64,000 nucleotides of DNA from Rhizobium leguminosarum bv. trifolii WSM2297. Lineage in GTDB: Bacteria; Pseudomonadota; Alphaproteobacteria; Rhizobiales; Rhizobiaceae. Position 1 is the stretch's first letter; each line of letters starts with the position of its first letter. Positions 36,142 through 45,617 of this stretch are shown piece after piece. The position numbers and the translations under genes were made by a program. The notes under the pieces are model-generated. The model made no database searches. It saw only the letters and a list, made by a program, of their open reading frames with translations, and was not told the origin of the DNA. The stretch spans positions 659,928 through 723,927 of the forward strand of contig NZ_JH719392.1 of the NCBI RefSeq assembly GCF_000271845.1. Direction: 5' to 3'.

Positions 36142-37524
36142 TCATAATTTGATGAACCGCGGAGCGAGCCGTGCAACCAACCCAGCGCCGCACTCGGAAA
36201 AACCGAACAGGCTGAGTACCGGACAGGAAAGCTGGGCGACCACCTCGTGCCAATTAGCGGCAAGGACCGGCACGTCCCAAGTACCGATGGTGGTGCGTTG
36301 ATCGGCGCGCGCATGCCGACCGGCTGACCAATAGGTATCCCCGAAGTCGTCGATCTCGCGCCCGGCCAAGCCGCGCCAAGTGCATCGAAAGACGACGCGG
36401 CTGCCGCCGTATCGCTCGGCCACGATCCGCGCGTGCGTCACTAACTCCGCTGTTTCGCGAATCACGGTTTCAGGGCTGAGCCAAGTACCGGCCGGACGCC
36501 CCTTCGCCTCGAAGGTCCGTTGCCGATCTTCGCGATATGGGCGGATAATAGTTGCTCGGCCATCGACGGCGTAGCGCCAATAGTCGGGTAGGCTCGTATC
36601 GAAGTCTCCGTCGCCAACGAGATTGCTTTCCAGCACGTCGACACCGCTACCATCGTCGAACTCGGGGTGCAGCGCGGCCGCAATCTCCGGCCGCGTGAAG
36701 GGGTAGAACATGCTCCATCCGGTCCAGACGGTCTTGCGGACGTCGCGGTTCACCTGTTCGAGAACAGGCTGCAATTCGTTCGCCGGTATCGCAATACCGG
36801 TATCGGACAGGATTAAATAGCTCAACTGGCAATGATTAGCACCGATATCGACCAGCCAGCGCAACGCGGCCGCCTTCTCGAGGGTCGTTCGCCAGCGCGC
36901 GTCACTCTCATCATGCCAGTTCTTCAGCCGATCTGCTATCGCGGGCGGTGGTGGTTCGGAGATGGGCTGGACGGCACGGGCAATATCCGCCAGCAGATTG
37001 TCTCGATCGGAGAGAACGCAACGCCGGATCAACGATTGCCAGTCCTCGATGCCTATAGCCGCTTCGCTTTTCGGTCCGGGTTTACGGACATAGTAGGTGC
37101 CGGCCCGGATCCCCTGTGGCTGGCCCTTCTGATCGTGTGGACCATCGGCCTTGGAACCGATCGGTGTCGATCCGTGCGAGGGCACGCGCACGACCGGATA
37201 AATGAGGCCGGCGCTCGACTGAACGAGTCGGACATCGCACTGGAAAGCGGGCGCAAGATATCGGGTGACGATCCGACCGAATGTGTCCCGGCTATATCCT
37301 GAAAGGTCCGTCGGTCGGTTAGGCGCGACGCTTTCGTCATCGCGAAAGCCGAAAACAAGATAGCCGCCCCCATGGTTGGCGAGCGCGGCGATATGCCGTG
37401 CGAGCTTGGCCTGCGCGACCTTGTCACCAAGATCGATCCAGTCCTTGAGTTCAATATCGAGCGTCTCGCGCGGGTAGTCGATCAGGTCCGTTAGATCACT
37501 GCGCTCAAACGTGGTCTTTGCCAT
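36142..37524 (-). CDS. Schlafen/AlbA_2-domain protein
   Basis: The 460-aa protein has an N-terminal AlbA_2 (Schlafen-like) domain: LDIELKDWIDL (residues 22-32) and LARHIAALANHGGGYLVFGF (41-60), then a beta-rich part to about 160. Eukaryotic Schlafens with this fold cut tRNA and rRNA. Bacterial AlbA_2 proteins act as nucleases or regulators in several defence loci. The C-terminal 290 residues hold no motif I recognise (WTGWSMFYPFTRPEIAAAL, VVFRCTWRGLAG). GGAGAGCG precedes the ATG at 37524. It is first in a probable two-gene operon and its upstream side abuts repeat A. Confidence 0.78.
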   Translation of the reverse strand: MAKTTFERSDLTDLIDYPRETLDIELKDWIDLGDKVAQAKLARHIAALANHGGGYLVFGFRDDESVAPNRPTDLSGYSRDTFGRIVTRYLAPAFQCDVRLVQSSAGLIYPVVRVPSHGSTPIGSKADGPHDQKGQPQGIRAGTYYVRKPGPKSEAAIGIEDWQSLIRRCVLSDRDNLLADIARAVQPISEPPPPAIADRLKNWHDESDARWRTTLEKAAALRWLVDIGANHCQLSYLILSDTGIAIPANELQPVLEQVNRDVRKTVWTGWSMFYPFTRPEIAAALHPEFDDGSGVDVLESNLVGDGDFDTSLPDYWRYAVDGRATIIRPYREDRQRTFEAKGRPAGTWLSPETVIRETAELVTHARIVAERYGGSRVVFRCTWRGLAGREIDDFGDTYWSAGRHARADQRTTIGTWDVPVLAANWHEVVAQLSCPVLSLFGFSECGAGLVARLAPRFIKL

Positions 37525-38235
37525 CGCTCTCCATCCGCACTACTAAAATCAGGCTAGTGCCATCGTTCCTCAACGTCATACATTTTTGGAGAATTTCGCT
37601 CTAGTGGCAGCTTCTGGAAAATGTTGCCCGATCTTAGAATGACCAAGTTGAAGGCGCAAAGCGGTCATCCACGCGGTAGCGGCCAGATGGCGCGTTCGGT
37701 CCCGTAAGCGGAAATTATTGCCGCTCGCCTGTCCTGTTGACTGATGCCCAAAGCCAGGGCACAAAGGTGGCATCCACGGTCGCTCGCGATGGGAAAACAC
37801 AGGGGATTTCAAGGCAATCTCGCTAAGCCTTTGAAATCACGTGAGAATCCAAGGTCACCAGGCAAGCGATTTTTGAATATATTTTCGCTGTTTAGAAGCT
37901 GCCATTCCCCACTGAAAAAATGACGTCTACAGCTACTTGGTACAATTTTCAGTCAGAAACTATGTGACGTTCTCCAGATCCCGAGAACGTCCAGAGCTCA
38001 GTAAAAGACGGCTGGGGACCGTATTCGGCTGCCGCAAAAAAGGGCCGCGCCCAACGACGGTGTTGGGGCCGAAATCAGGCTGACGCTCCCAATGTTACAG
38101 AGCGGAAAGCAGACGTTGAGTCTGTAACCGCAAAGGTCTCAAACGGGCTCGAAGCTGATCTTTTGTCATTGTCCACGCTGTGCGATGACACCACATCGCA
38201 CAGTCAAAATACTGACGTTCGTGACGAGCAAGCTA
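37525..38235. other. 711-bp intergenic region between defence modules, holding repeat A
   Basis: There is no supported gene. The minus-strand frame at 37576-37812 is generated by the repeat, and a similar peptide arises at repeat B. Contents in order: about 180 bp of unassigned sequence, repeat A (37708-37868), a TACAGCTACTTGGTAC segment (about 37929-37944), and GCTGGGGACC at 38011-38020. Confidence 0.6.
37708..37868. repeat. module-border repeat, copy A
   Basis: Parts in order: a GCGG/CCGC dyad around AAATTATT; a segment containing GATGCCCAAAGCCAGGGCAC and GTCGCTCGCGAT; a hairpin at 37805-37838 (GATTTCAAGGC / GCCTTTGAAATC); and the core GAATCCAAGGTCACCAG (37845-37861). The core is a variant of the 17-bp tRNA-derived att core. 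Copies B (43788), C (53448) and D (53644) share all parts. Three spacer-flanking segments are nearly identical to D. Confidence 0.85.
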
Positions 38236-41200
38236 TCAGCCGAACACAAGCTCTGGCACAACCACTTCCCAAACATCTCGGTTAAGGTGCACCCGGAACT
38301 CTTCCTGACTGTCGGCCTTGCGCCAGCGCACGATGGCGCCGACCTCGCCGCGGAGGAAGTTTAGTCCTTCGGGAGGTGACCAGCTTTTGGCCATGCGTCC
38401 GAGAATTTGCCCCCGAGCATCCTGCATTATCCAAGTGAGGCCATCGCGCACGATCTGAAGTGGGGCTCCCGCCTTTGCCGCCGAGATTGCGACAAGCGAG
38501 GGATGATCCGGCCCGAGACGCCCGGCCCACGACAGGTCCACGGTCTTGAGGTTCGGCACTTGGTATAGCACAGCCGGAGAACCGGCGGCATCAGAGATGT
38601 CTGGCGCGGTGCGGCGCAGCGCATACTCTTCGCCGTGCGGGACGAACGAATGCTGTCCTTCGGCAATGATGGCAAGGCTACGTCGCGCTCTGGTCATGGC
38701 GACATAAAAGAGGCGGCGCGGCGCATCGGGATCCTCGCCCTTAGAGGGCCGGTCCCAACCGCCATTCAGGATGACGACGTCCTCGAACTCCAAGCCTTTC
38801 GATCGATGCGCCGTCAGCAGCAGCAGTGCGCGCTGATCGCTGCGCGCATCATGGGCCCACTCAGCGAACCACTCGACGAGGTCAGGCACGGGCATGGTTT
38901 TGTTCGCAAGCTCTTTCGCCAGAGCGGCGACGCCTTCGGCGATCAGGTCGGTCCAGCGGTTGGACGGTATCGCGTTCAGCATGCCCACCAAATCACGGAC
39001 GCCCAACAAACGTCTAGGATCGCTGCGCAGGAGGTCGATGAACTGCTGCATTTCGCGCAGACGCCAGATGCTGGGCAGGCTCTCATTTGCCATCTCCACC
39101 GGAATGCCCAGCGTTTCGGCATAAGCGCGCACCGGAGCCAACCGCCGCCAGTCACGAGCTATGACCGCCGCACGCGACCAACTCCACTCCGGATCAAGGC
39201 GCGATAGGCGGACGAGTTCATCAACTGCGGTCATCGCCTGCACCACATCGCCGGATGGGCAGTCCAGCACTTGCACCCGCCCACGGGCCACAGGATCGAG
39301 CGCCGCCATCTCTCCGCCTGGCGGCACCGCGCTGCGTTTGCGATCGATGTCAATGTCGTGACCGGCTTTCATACGGGCCGAGGCTGGCGCAATGACCGCG
39401 TTGGCGGCCGCGATGATATGCCCAGTCGAGCGATAGTTCTCGATCAGGAACACCGGTCGTGCATTATAGTCGGCCTCGAACTGGCGGATGAAGCGGATGG
39501 ATGCCCCAGCGAAGGCGTAGATGTTCTGATCGTCGTCGCCCACCGCAAACAGGCTGAGCCGAAGCTCCTTATCGTCCAGTGAGCGGCCTGCAACGGCGGA
39601 GATCAACGCATATTCCTCAGGGCCAATGTCCTGATACTCGTCCACCAGGATCCAGCGATAGCCCTGAATTAGCGTATCGCGTTGTGCCTCGGCCTCGGTT
39701 TTGCTGAGTCCCTCGCCGTTCAACTGGCGCACTGCTTCCAAGACGATCCCGTCGAAGTCGTGTGACGTCTCGTTCGAAGTTCCGGCAAAGCTCGCGCCCA
39801 CCAATCGCATCGCGAGGGCGTGGCAAGTGGAGATGGTCACGGCAGTCGCGTCATCGCCAATCAGATGCCGCAGCCGGATACGTATCTCGGCGGCGGCATG
39901 CCGGTTGTAGGTCAGCACCAGGATGCCGCGGGGGTCTTCGCGGCGGACACGGATCAGGTAAGCGATGCGGTGCACCAGAACACGCGTCTTGCCCGAACCC
40001 GGTCCCGCCAGCACAAGGACGTTTGTCTGTTCGCGGTCGTCAGCGACGATTTCTTGCTGAACTGGATTCTTCAGCGCCTCAACGATCGCTTTCCAGGAGC
40101 TGCCAGTGGTTTGACGCCGGATCTCACCGCCCTTGCCGGGCATCCAGCGACGCAGAAAGGCATCGCGTTCCAGCACGAAGTAATCCTCGGACAGCCGATG
40201 CGCCTGATCCATCGCAGCAAGGCCCCTTTCGGCATAGGTCGCCATCACATGGGTCTGGATCGTCTGCTCAACGTAGTGTTCCTCCAGGGGTGTAAAATCC
40301 TTCACGGTGAACTGGCCGCCCGAGGTGTTCAAATGGACCGTCATTGCCTGCCGGAAAATCGTTAGCCCTTTGCCCAGCGTTACCACCTCCTGCTCGTGCA
40401 GCCACAGAAGTGCGCGCTCCATCAGTTTTGTCATGTCCTGAATGCCGCTGCCGCGTAGCAGCGCGTCTCCTGTCAGGGTGGCGAGCAGATCACCCACCGT
40501 GGTTTCGACCTGGATATCCTTGCCGCGGCTGCCCTTTGGCAACCTTCCCAGAAGGTGTGCTAGCAACAGTTCGCCACCCTGCCGCCGCAGGTTTGCCGTC
40601 TGTTCCAATGCCTGCCAGGACCGTTGCAGCGTGACCATCAACGTGTTGCGCGAAGCCTTGCGCAGCCGCAAATTGCCCTTACCACCATCCTGATCGCGCC
40701 CGTCGCGGCCCATGCTGCGCAGCAGCTTTTCCACGATGTCGGGCCGCACAGCGCTGTGCCCCTGATTTCGGAGCGCCTGACAGGTTTCGGCCAGATGCAG
40801 GGGAATGCCTTCGGCACCTTCGGCATCGGGGGCTGCCTCACGCATCAGGGCAATCAGCGCCGTTTCAAGCCGCGCGGCCTGCGCCAGACGCTGCTGGGAA
40901 TGACCGTCGACTGCAACGTGGACAAAGATCGTGACGACGACGTCGTTGCGGGCGATCCCGAGCGCCTCGAGATCGGCCAACGCCTTGTTCAGCATGCCCC
41001 CTGTTAATCCGCTGATCCCGGCCAGCTCGTCGGTGGAAATGCCCTGATTGGGCGGCGCGTTCATCAAGTGGCGCGTAATATCCAGAAGCTGCTTGCGGCG
41101 GGTGCCGGTGATCGCGGCCTTAGCCAGGATGGCCTCGACTTCCTCCAGGTTGCGGATCCTGAGGGATGAGGGAAAGACCTGAACCTTGTTCTCCTCTCGG

Positions 41201-43338
41201 CTCAGCAGCGTGGCTTCCTCCAGCCAGGACACCGCGGTCTTCACCCTGGTGTCGTCGGTGTTGATGTCGCGCTCAAACTCCTGATCGCGTTCAGCTCGGA
41301 CAACTTCGCCTGAGGTGGCCACCACGGTGCCGGTCTTCTTCGTCCGCTCGTCAAGTCGCCGCAGGGCCTTCAGGATCGCGCCGATTTCGTGCCGGGCCAG
41401 ACGCGAGCGAGCCGAAAGCGAGAACTGGCGCTCGACGTCCTCTTCGGCAAAGAGCAGCACGCAATTGGCATGAGCGCGGTCGCGGCCGGCCCGCCCGGCT
41501 TCCTGCAAGTAGTTTTCCAGTGATCCGGGAATGTCGCCATGGACCACCAGTCGGATGTCGGGTTTGTCGATCCCCATGCCGAAGGCGTTCGTCGCAGCGA
41601 TAATTCGCAGTTCGCCGATGCGAAATCGTTCCTGAATGTCACGCTTCTCCTCGGACGTCAGCCCGGCGTGGAACCGTTCCGCAGACAGACCCTGCTGCTT
41701 GAGGAACTCGGCAACGCGCTGCGTCTCGCTACGCGTGGCGCAATAGACCACTGCACCCGAAGCACCCTCCTGTGGTAGCTTGGTCTCGATCACATCGAGG
41801 ATGTCGGCCAGCTTGGTGCCCCGCTGCGTCGGCCGGACCTCGAAACTGAGATTGGTGCGCACTGCGCCACCGTCCAGCAGCAAAAGTTCGCATCCAAGCC
41901 GTGACTTGAAATGCTCTCGGATGTCACGCACCACTTCGGGTTTGGCGGTGGCGGTCAAGCAGAGCACTTGCGCGGGCGCTTCATCCCCCGAGGATTCCTT
42001 GATGAAGCGGCTGACATAGCGGTAGTCCGGCCGGAAATCGTGGCCCCATTTCGACACGCAATGCGCCTCGTCCAGCACCCACAGCCCGATCGCGCGCTGC
42101 GCGAGAACCGATCGGACGGAGTTGCTGCGCAGTTGCTCGGGCGAGATCAGCGCCATTGCCGCCTCTCCCATGCGCACCCGGTCCAGCGCATCCTGCCGCT
42201 CAGGCATCGAAAGCATTCCGTTGATGGTTACGGCAGAGGAGATTCCTGCCCGCGCCATGCCCTGCACCTGATCGGCCATCAACGCGACCAGCGGCGAGAT
42301 CACCACCGTCAGCGCTCCGGTCTTATCGAACTTCGACAGGGCGGGGATCTGATAGCAGACCGATTTGCCAGTGCCGGTCGGCAGAATACCGAGGACGCTC
42401 GACCCGCGCATCGTCTCATCGACGATCCGCTCCTGCAGGGGGCGGCCCATATCATCCACCGGCTCAGCGCGGAAGGCATCGAACCCGAACCAGCGCGACA
42501 ACGCGCGGACCGGGTCGTTCTTCTCGCTACACCAGGTGCAATCCGGGCTTTTGCAATTGGCGTCGCGTAGGTGCCCCACGATCAGTGCAGCCTCGCGGAA
42601 CTGCGCCCGTATCCAAGGTGGCATGACGGAATCCCCGCCCGCGACCAAGATCCAGGACAAAGCATAGGCCATCGGCCAACCAAGCTGCGGGTTCGATAGG
42701 CGGTTCAGCGTCTGCTCGACCCGCCTCTCGCAGGCGCGCCCCGCCAGAAGCCGTGAGATCGCTTCTCTTGCCACAAGAGGGTCGGGCGCAGGAGCACCGC
42801 GAACCTCCCGAAACACCGCGTCGAACCCGTCTGGGTTCTCTATTCTTGTAGCAAGGAAATGAAAGGCTGCGACGGCATCGGGTTGGTCGGCGTTCTGCTG
42901 GGTCAGAGCCGCGAGTTGATTGCGCAGTACCTGAAACACCAGTCGCGCATCCAATTCAGGGTCATTGATATGGCCCGCTTGCAGGCGCCCGTCATGGTAG
43001 TGCTTGACCAGGTGGTGGTAGGGATTACGCGGAAATGCGAGCGGATTGAGCCATAGAGTGTCTATCGGTGATCTAAGAATATTCGCCAGCCTGGGCCGCA
43101 CCGCGAAAAGATGAGGCAAGTCATGCCGAAGTATGTTGTGGCCGAGCAGATGCACGCCGCCAGTTGCTTCTGCTTCCAGGCGATCTAGGGCTGCCAGGAG
43201 ATCGCGCTTTTTTGCCAGTATTGCGGGCCGAGCATCATCGCGCACCGCCGCAAAAGCGAAGATGCCGGCGGTTGCAGGATCAACTTCTAGGTCGATCGAA
43301 ACGCAACGCTGTAGGAAGAGTTCTAAAGGTTCAGTCAT
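38236..43338 (-). CDS. exonuclease-RecQ-UvrD helicase fusion, 1700 aa
   Basis: The N-terminus (about 10-140) looks like a DEDD 3'-5' exonuclease: SIDLEVD, LLGHNILRHDLPHL, INDPELDARL. A CKSPDCTWC cluster near 262-270 may bind zinc. A RecQ helicase follows with ILPTGTGKSVCYQIP (about 319), VLDEAHCVSKWGHDFRPDY and LQEAGRAGRD. After a long helical linker, a complete SF1 UvrD/Rep helicase begins with LAGPGSGKTRVLVHRIAYL (about 1108), ILVDEYQDIGPEE, GDDDQNIYAFAGA, TAHRSKGLEF and YVAMTRARRSL. Two helicases of different superfamilies in one chain suggest processing of foreign or recombining DNA. The ATG at 43338 is used; the frame extends three codons to a TTG. It stands alone between repeats A and B. 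Confidence 0.88.
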   Translation of the reverse strand: MTEPLELFLQRCVSIDLEVDPATAGIFAFAAVRDDARPAILAKKRDLLAALDRLEAEATGGVHLLGHNILRHDLPHLFAVRPRLANILRSPIDTLWLNPLAFPRNPYHHLVKHYHDGRLQAGHINDPELDARLVFQVLRNQLAALTQQNADQPDAVAAFHFLATRIENPDGFDAVFREVRGAPAPDPLVAREAISRLLAGRACERRVEQTLNRLSNPQLGWPMAYALSWILVAGGDSVMPPWIRAQFREAALIVGHLRDANCKSPDCTWCSEKNDPVRALSRWFGFDAFRAEPVDDMGRPLQERIVDETMRGSSVLGILPTGTGKSVCYQIPALSKFDKTGALTVVISPLVALMADQVQGMARAGISSAVTINGMLSMPERQDALDRVRMGEAAMALISPEQLRSNSVRSVLAQRAIGLWVLDEAHCVSKWGHDFRPDYRYVSRFIKESSGDEAPAQVLCLTATAKPEVVRDIREHFKSRLGCELLLLDGGAVRTNLSFEVRPTQRGTKLADILDVIETKLPQEGASGAVVYCATRSETQRVAEFLKQQGLSAERFHAGLTSEEKRDIQERFRIGELRIIAATNAFGMGIDKPDIRLVVHGDIPGSLENYLQEAGRAGRDRAHANCVLLFAEEDVERQFSLSARSRLARHEIGAILKALRRLDERTKKTGTVVATSGEVVRAERDQEFERDINTDDTRVKTAVSWLEEATLLSREENKVQVFPSSLRIRNLEEVEAILAKAAITGTRRKQLLDITRHLMNAPPNQGISTDELAGISGLTGGMLNKALADLEALGIARNDVVVTIFVHVAVDGHSQQRLAQAARLETALIALMREAAPDAEGAEGIPLHLAETCQALRNQGHSAVRPDIVEKLLRSMGRDGRDQDGGKGNLRLRKASRNTLMVTLQRSWQALEQTANLRRQGGELLLAHLLGRLPKGSRGKDIQVETTVGDLLATLTGDALLRGSGIQDMTKLMERALLWLHEQEVVTLGKGLTIFRQAMTVHLNTSGGQFTVKDFTPLEEHYVEQTIQTHVMATYAERGLAAMDQAHRLSEDYFVLERDAFLRRWMPGKGGEIRRQTTGSSWKAIVEALKNPVQQEIVADDREQTNVLVLAGPGSGKTRVLVHRIAYLIRVRREDPRGILVLTYNRHAAAEIRIRLRHLIGDDATAVTISTCHALAMRLVGASFAGTSNETSHDFDGIVLEAVRQLNGEGLSKTEAEAQRDTLIQGYRWILVDEYQDIGPEEYALISAVAGRSLDDKELRLSLFAVGDDDQNIYAFAGASIRFIRQFEADYNARPVFLIENYRSTGHIIAAANAVIAPASARMKAGHDIDIDRKRSAVPPGGEMAALDPVARGRVQVLDCPSGDVVQAMTAVDELVRLSRLDPEWSWSRAAVIARDWRRLAPVRAYAETLGIPVEMANESLPSIWRLREMQQFIDLLRSDPRRLLGVRDLVGMLNAIPSNRWTDLIAEGVAALAKELANKTMPVPDLVEWFAEWAHDARSDQRALLLLTAHRSKGLEFEDVVILNGGWDRPSKGEDPDAPRRLFYVAMTRARRSLAIIAEGQHSFVPHGEEYALRRTAPDISDAAGSPAVLYQVPNLKTVDLSWAGRLGPDHPSLVAISAAKAGAPLQIVRDGLTWIMQDARGQILGRMAKSWSPPEGLNFLRGEVGAIVRWRKADSQEEFRVHLNRDVWEVVVPELVFG

Positions 43339-44294
43339 ATGCAACAAGCTTTATTCACGTGATGAAACGACTAGCAATCATGGTCGCGCGTTTGGCGAAA
43401 GGTCAACGTTCAACTTGTGCTACACAAGAACTTTGCCGGATGGCCACCTATCTAGCTCAGTTTTATAACGCGATCCTGTACCGTGGCCACTGTCGCGACC
43501 GCCCCTGATATACATCACAGAGGGCATGTGCGCCGGAGTTCTTGGCGCGGTGGTAACCAGTCGCAAAGCAATATCCGCCCAATGCAGCATCTCTCCCCCA
43601 TAGTACACAGTACTTCGATGCCAAAAGATAACGCGACGGGCTGGGGACTCTAAAGGCGGGCTTGCAACCGGAGGGTTGAGTGGACATCCGCTTTCGATCC
43701 GGCAGGCACCATGTGCTCAAGATCTGCGTTGAGGGCGCGAAGCTGCCGGGCGCTATGGCCGCCTGACCGCAAACTTGAGGTCCGCACGCGGAAATTATTA
43801 CCGCTCCACCGTCCTGTTGACTGATGCCCAAAGCCAGGGCACAAATGTGACATCCACGGTCGCTCGCGATGAGAAAAGAGAGGGGATTTCAAGGCTTTTC
43901 CGCTAAGCCTTTGAAATCATGTGAGAATCCAAGGTCCCAGGCAGACTATTTTGGGACCTTCATATCCCACCTTTTGATCGCTAATTTTCCTGACAAAGAT
44001 CATAGTTTTTACAGCTAGTTACCTACAATTCGTGGCAAATCGTTGTGTGATTTCCCAAGATCGAAAACGCTATCCGCCGCCGCACGAAAGCTGGCTGGGA
44101 CCAGACCGTGCACTCTTGGCCACAAAGCGTAGGATAGCGGCCGTTCGGTCAAGTAGGGAATGCGGCGGCTCCCGCCCCTGCAGAAACGGGAGGGTTCTGT
44201 AGTCGGATCAAGAAACGCCTTTCGCCAAGCGGTTTGGCGGATGACGCAGGTCTGACGAAGACTCTCCAGATTTCCGTTCCGTCGAGCTGTTGTT
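43339..44294. other. 956-bp intergenic region between defence modules, holding repeat B
   Basis: There is no supported gene. The minus-strand frame 43650-43892 comes from repeat B. The first 300 bp show nothing recognisable. Repeat B follows at 43788-43945, then TTTTTACAGCTAGTTACC (about 44008-44026), then GCTGGGACC at 44094-44102. About 190 bp of unassigned DNA lead to the mcrC stop. Confidence 0.6.
43788..43945. repeat. module-border repeat, copy B
   Basis: It has the same order of parts as copy A, with its hairpin at 43885-43918 and a core GAATCCAAGGTCCCAG at 43925-43940 that is one base shorter. Similarity with A extends some 80 bp upstream (TTGAGGGCGCGAAGC versus TTGAAGGCGCAAAGC). Confidence 0.85.
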
Positions 44295-45617
44295 TTACGA
44301 AAGAGACCAGAGATGTTCCCCATTTTTGGGAACAATCATTTTCTTTAAGCGTGCTGCGATATCGTCGTCAGTGCCGAGTGCCACATCGATGCTCACAGTT
44401 TCAAGTGTCGTCGCCTGTCCGGAAATCCAGAACTGCCCTTGGATGCCATCGCCCCCCAAAAGCCCGGTGTGGTGGGGGTAAAGCAGCGTCAAGCGAGGTG
44501 CCTTATAGAGATGGGCGTAGGCCATCATCTGGTAAATATCGGATTGGGAAACGCCCTGTTTGGGATCATCGATCCGGCAAGATATCCGCTTCCACTTGGT
44601 GTCGATCACCTGAACAACCTGATCGCCGCGGCGGATCAGGATGTCAGGTTTGGTCTGAAAAACCTGACGGCCACTATCTTGCGCCGTGAGGCAGTACTCT
44701 CGACCACCTTGCAGACTAACACGGTACTCTGTCCCGGCCATCGCGCGCGCGACCAGTCGCCCGACGTACTCTTCGAAAAGCGTGTTCATTTCGAAAAGAA
44801 GCGCAGTTCCTTGTCCGGCACCGGAGTTCGTCGTCTGGAATTGGTTGCGTAGGAACATCCGCGCCATCTCGAACAGATCCTGCCAACCGCGATTGGTCCG
44901 TTCGATCACGACCTCGCCCCAACGCAGAGCGGGCACCGGAACAGTCGAAATGTCGGCGTAGACAAATCCCAGTTCCCGAATTCGTTGAAGGTTACCGATG
45001 CTACGCGACAGCCTGGAAAGATGTGCAAGTGCGGCCTTCATGATGCGGTTCAAGGCGATGTCGGTCGACAGCTCTTCAAATCGGCATGCAAGGCGGCCGG
45101 GGTTCACCGCATGGCGGGTGAACTGGCGAGGCACGTCGAGCGTGCCACGCAGTGCGGGCAAGTCGTCCTCGTGGCCAATATATCGCCGAGGCATGCCGCG
45201 ACGCACGGCTTCTGTCAGCTTGTCACAAAATATCCGGATCAGGATTTCGAGAAGCGTTTCGTGCTGCCACTCCAGATCCGACAAGAGCCCAATCTCGATC
45301 TTCATGTCCAGCGCGACGGCGAGCATGTGGACAAGACGCTTGCGGATTTCGCTCCGCTCTTCGATCGAGCCGTCTGCGGCGGGCACGTCGATCTTTGGAA
45401 GGATCTCCAGGCTGCAATCTTCAGCGGCGACGACACCCACAACGCCGCGGGCCCGCAATTCATCCCGACGGTCCTCCAGCACGCCACGTTCGCCCCGTCC
45501 GGCAAAGGTCGACGCCTTGGCGACCGCGGCCAAACGATCCGCCATCAAGTCCGGGATGCAACCGGGCCCGTCACCGCGTGGGAGCGACCGGTATTCCAGC
45601 ACGCTGAAGGCGGCCAT
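44295..45617 (-). CDS. mcrC: McrC-type nuclease subunit of a type IV-like McrBC system
   Basis: This 440-aa McrC-family protein has the N-terminal beta domain that contacts McrB (LEYRSLPRG, LEILPKIDV) and a C-terminal PD-(D/E)xK nuclease reading FQTKPDILIRRGD then VQVIDTKWKRI, with D in TKPDI and E/K replaced by D-x-K in IDTKWK. FEMNTLFEEYVGRLVARAM is typical of the family. Its ATG overlaps the mcrB stop by one base (TGATG). Together they should cut DNA carrying modified bases. It is the last gene of the operon, 150 bp after repeat B. Confidence 0.9.
   Translation of the reverse strand: MAAFSVLEYRSLPRGDGPGCIPDLMADRLAAVAKASTFAGRGERGVLEDRRDELRARGVVGVVAAEDCSLEILPKIDVPAADGSIEERSEIRKRLVHMLAVALDMKIEIGLLSDLEWQHETLLEILIRIFCDKLTEAVRRGMPRRYIGHEDDLPALRGTLDVPRQFTRHAVNPGRLACRFEELSTDIALNRIMKAALAHLSRLSRSIGNLQRIRELGFVYADISTVPVPALRWGEVVIERTNRGWQDLFEMARMFLRNQFQTTNSGAGQGTALLFEMNTLFEEYVGRLVARAMAGTEYRVSLQGGREYCLTAQDSGRQVFQTKPDILIRRGDQVVQVIDTKWKRISCRIDDPKQGVSQSDIYQMMAYAHLYKAPRLTLLYPHHTGLLGGDGIQGQFWISGQATTLETVSIDVALGTDDDIAARLKKMIVPKNGEHLWSLS

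Noticed and set aside
37576..37812. Minus-strand frame giving a peptide that recurs at 43650-43892
   Set aside because: The similarity comes from repeats A and B being similar DNA. There is no ribosome site, the C-termini differ wholly, and copies C and D do not keep the frame.
37805..37838. The conserved hairpin in the border repeats as a transcription terminator
   Set aside because: It is conserved in sequence as part of a longer repeat, has no T-run, and occurs in tandem at C and D where no gene ends.
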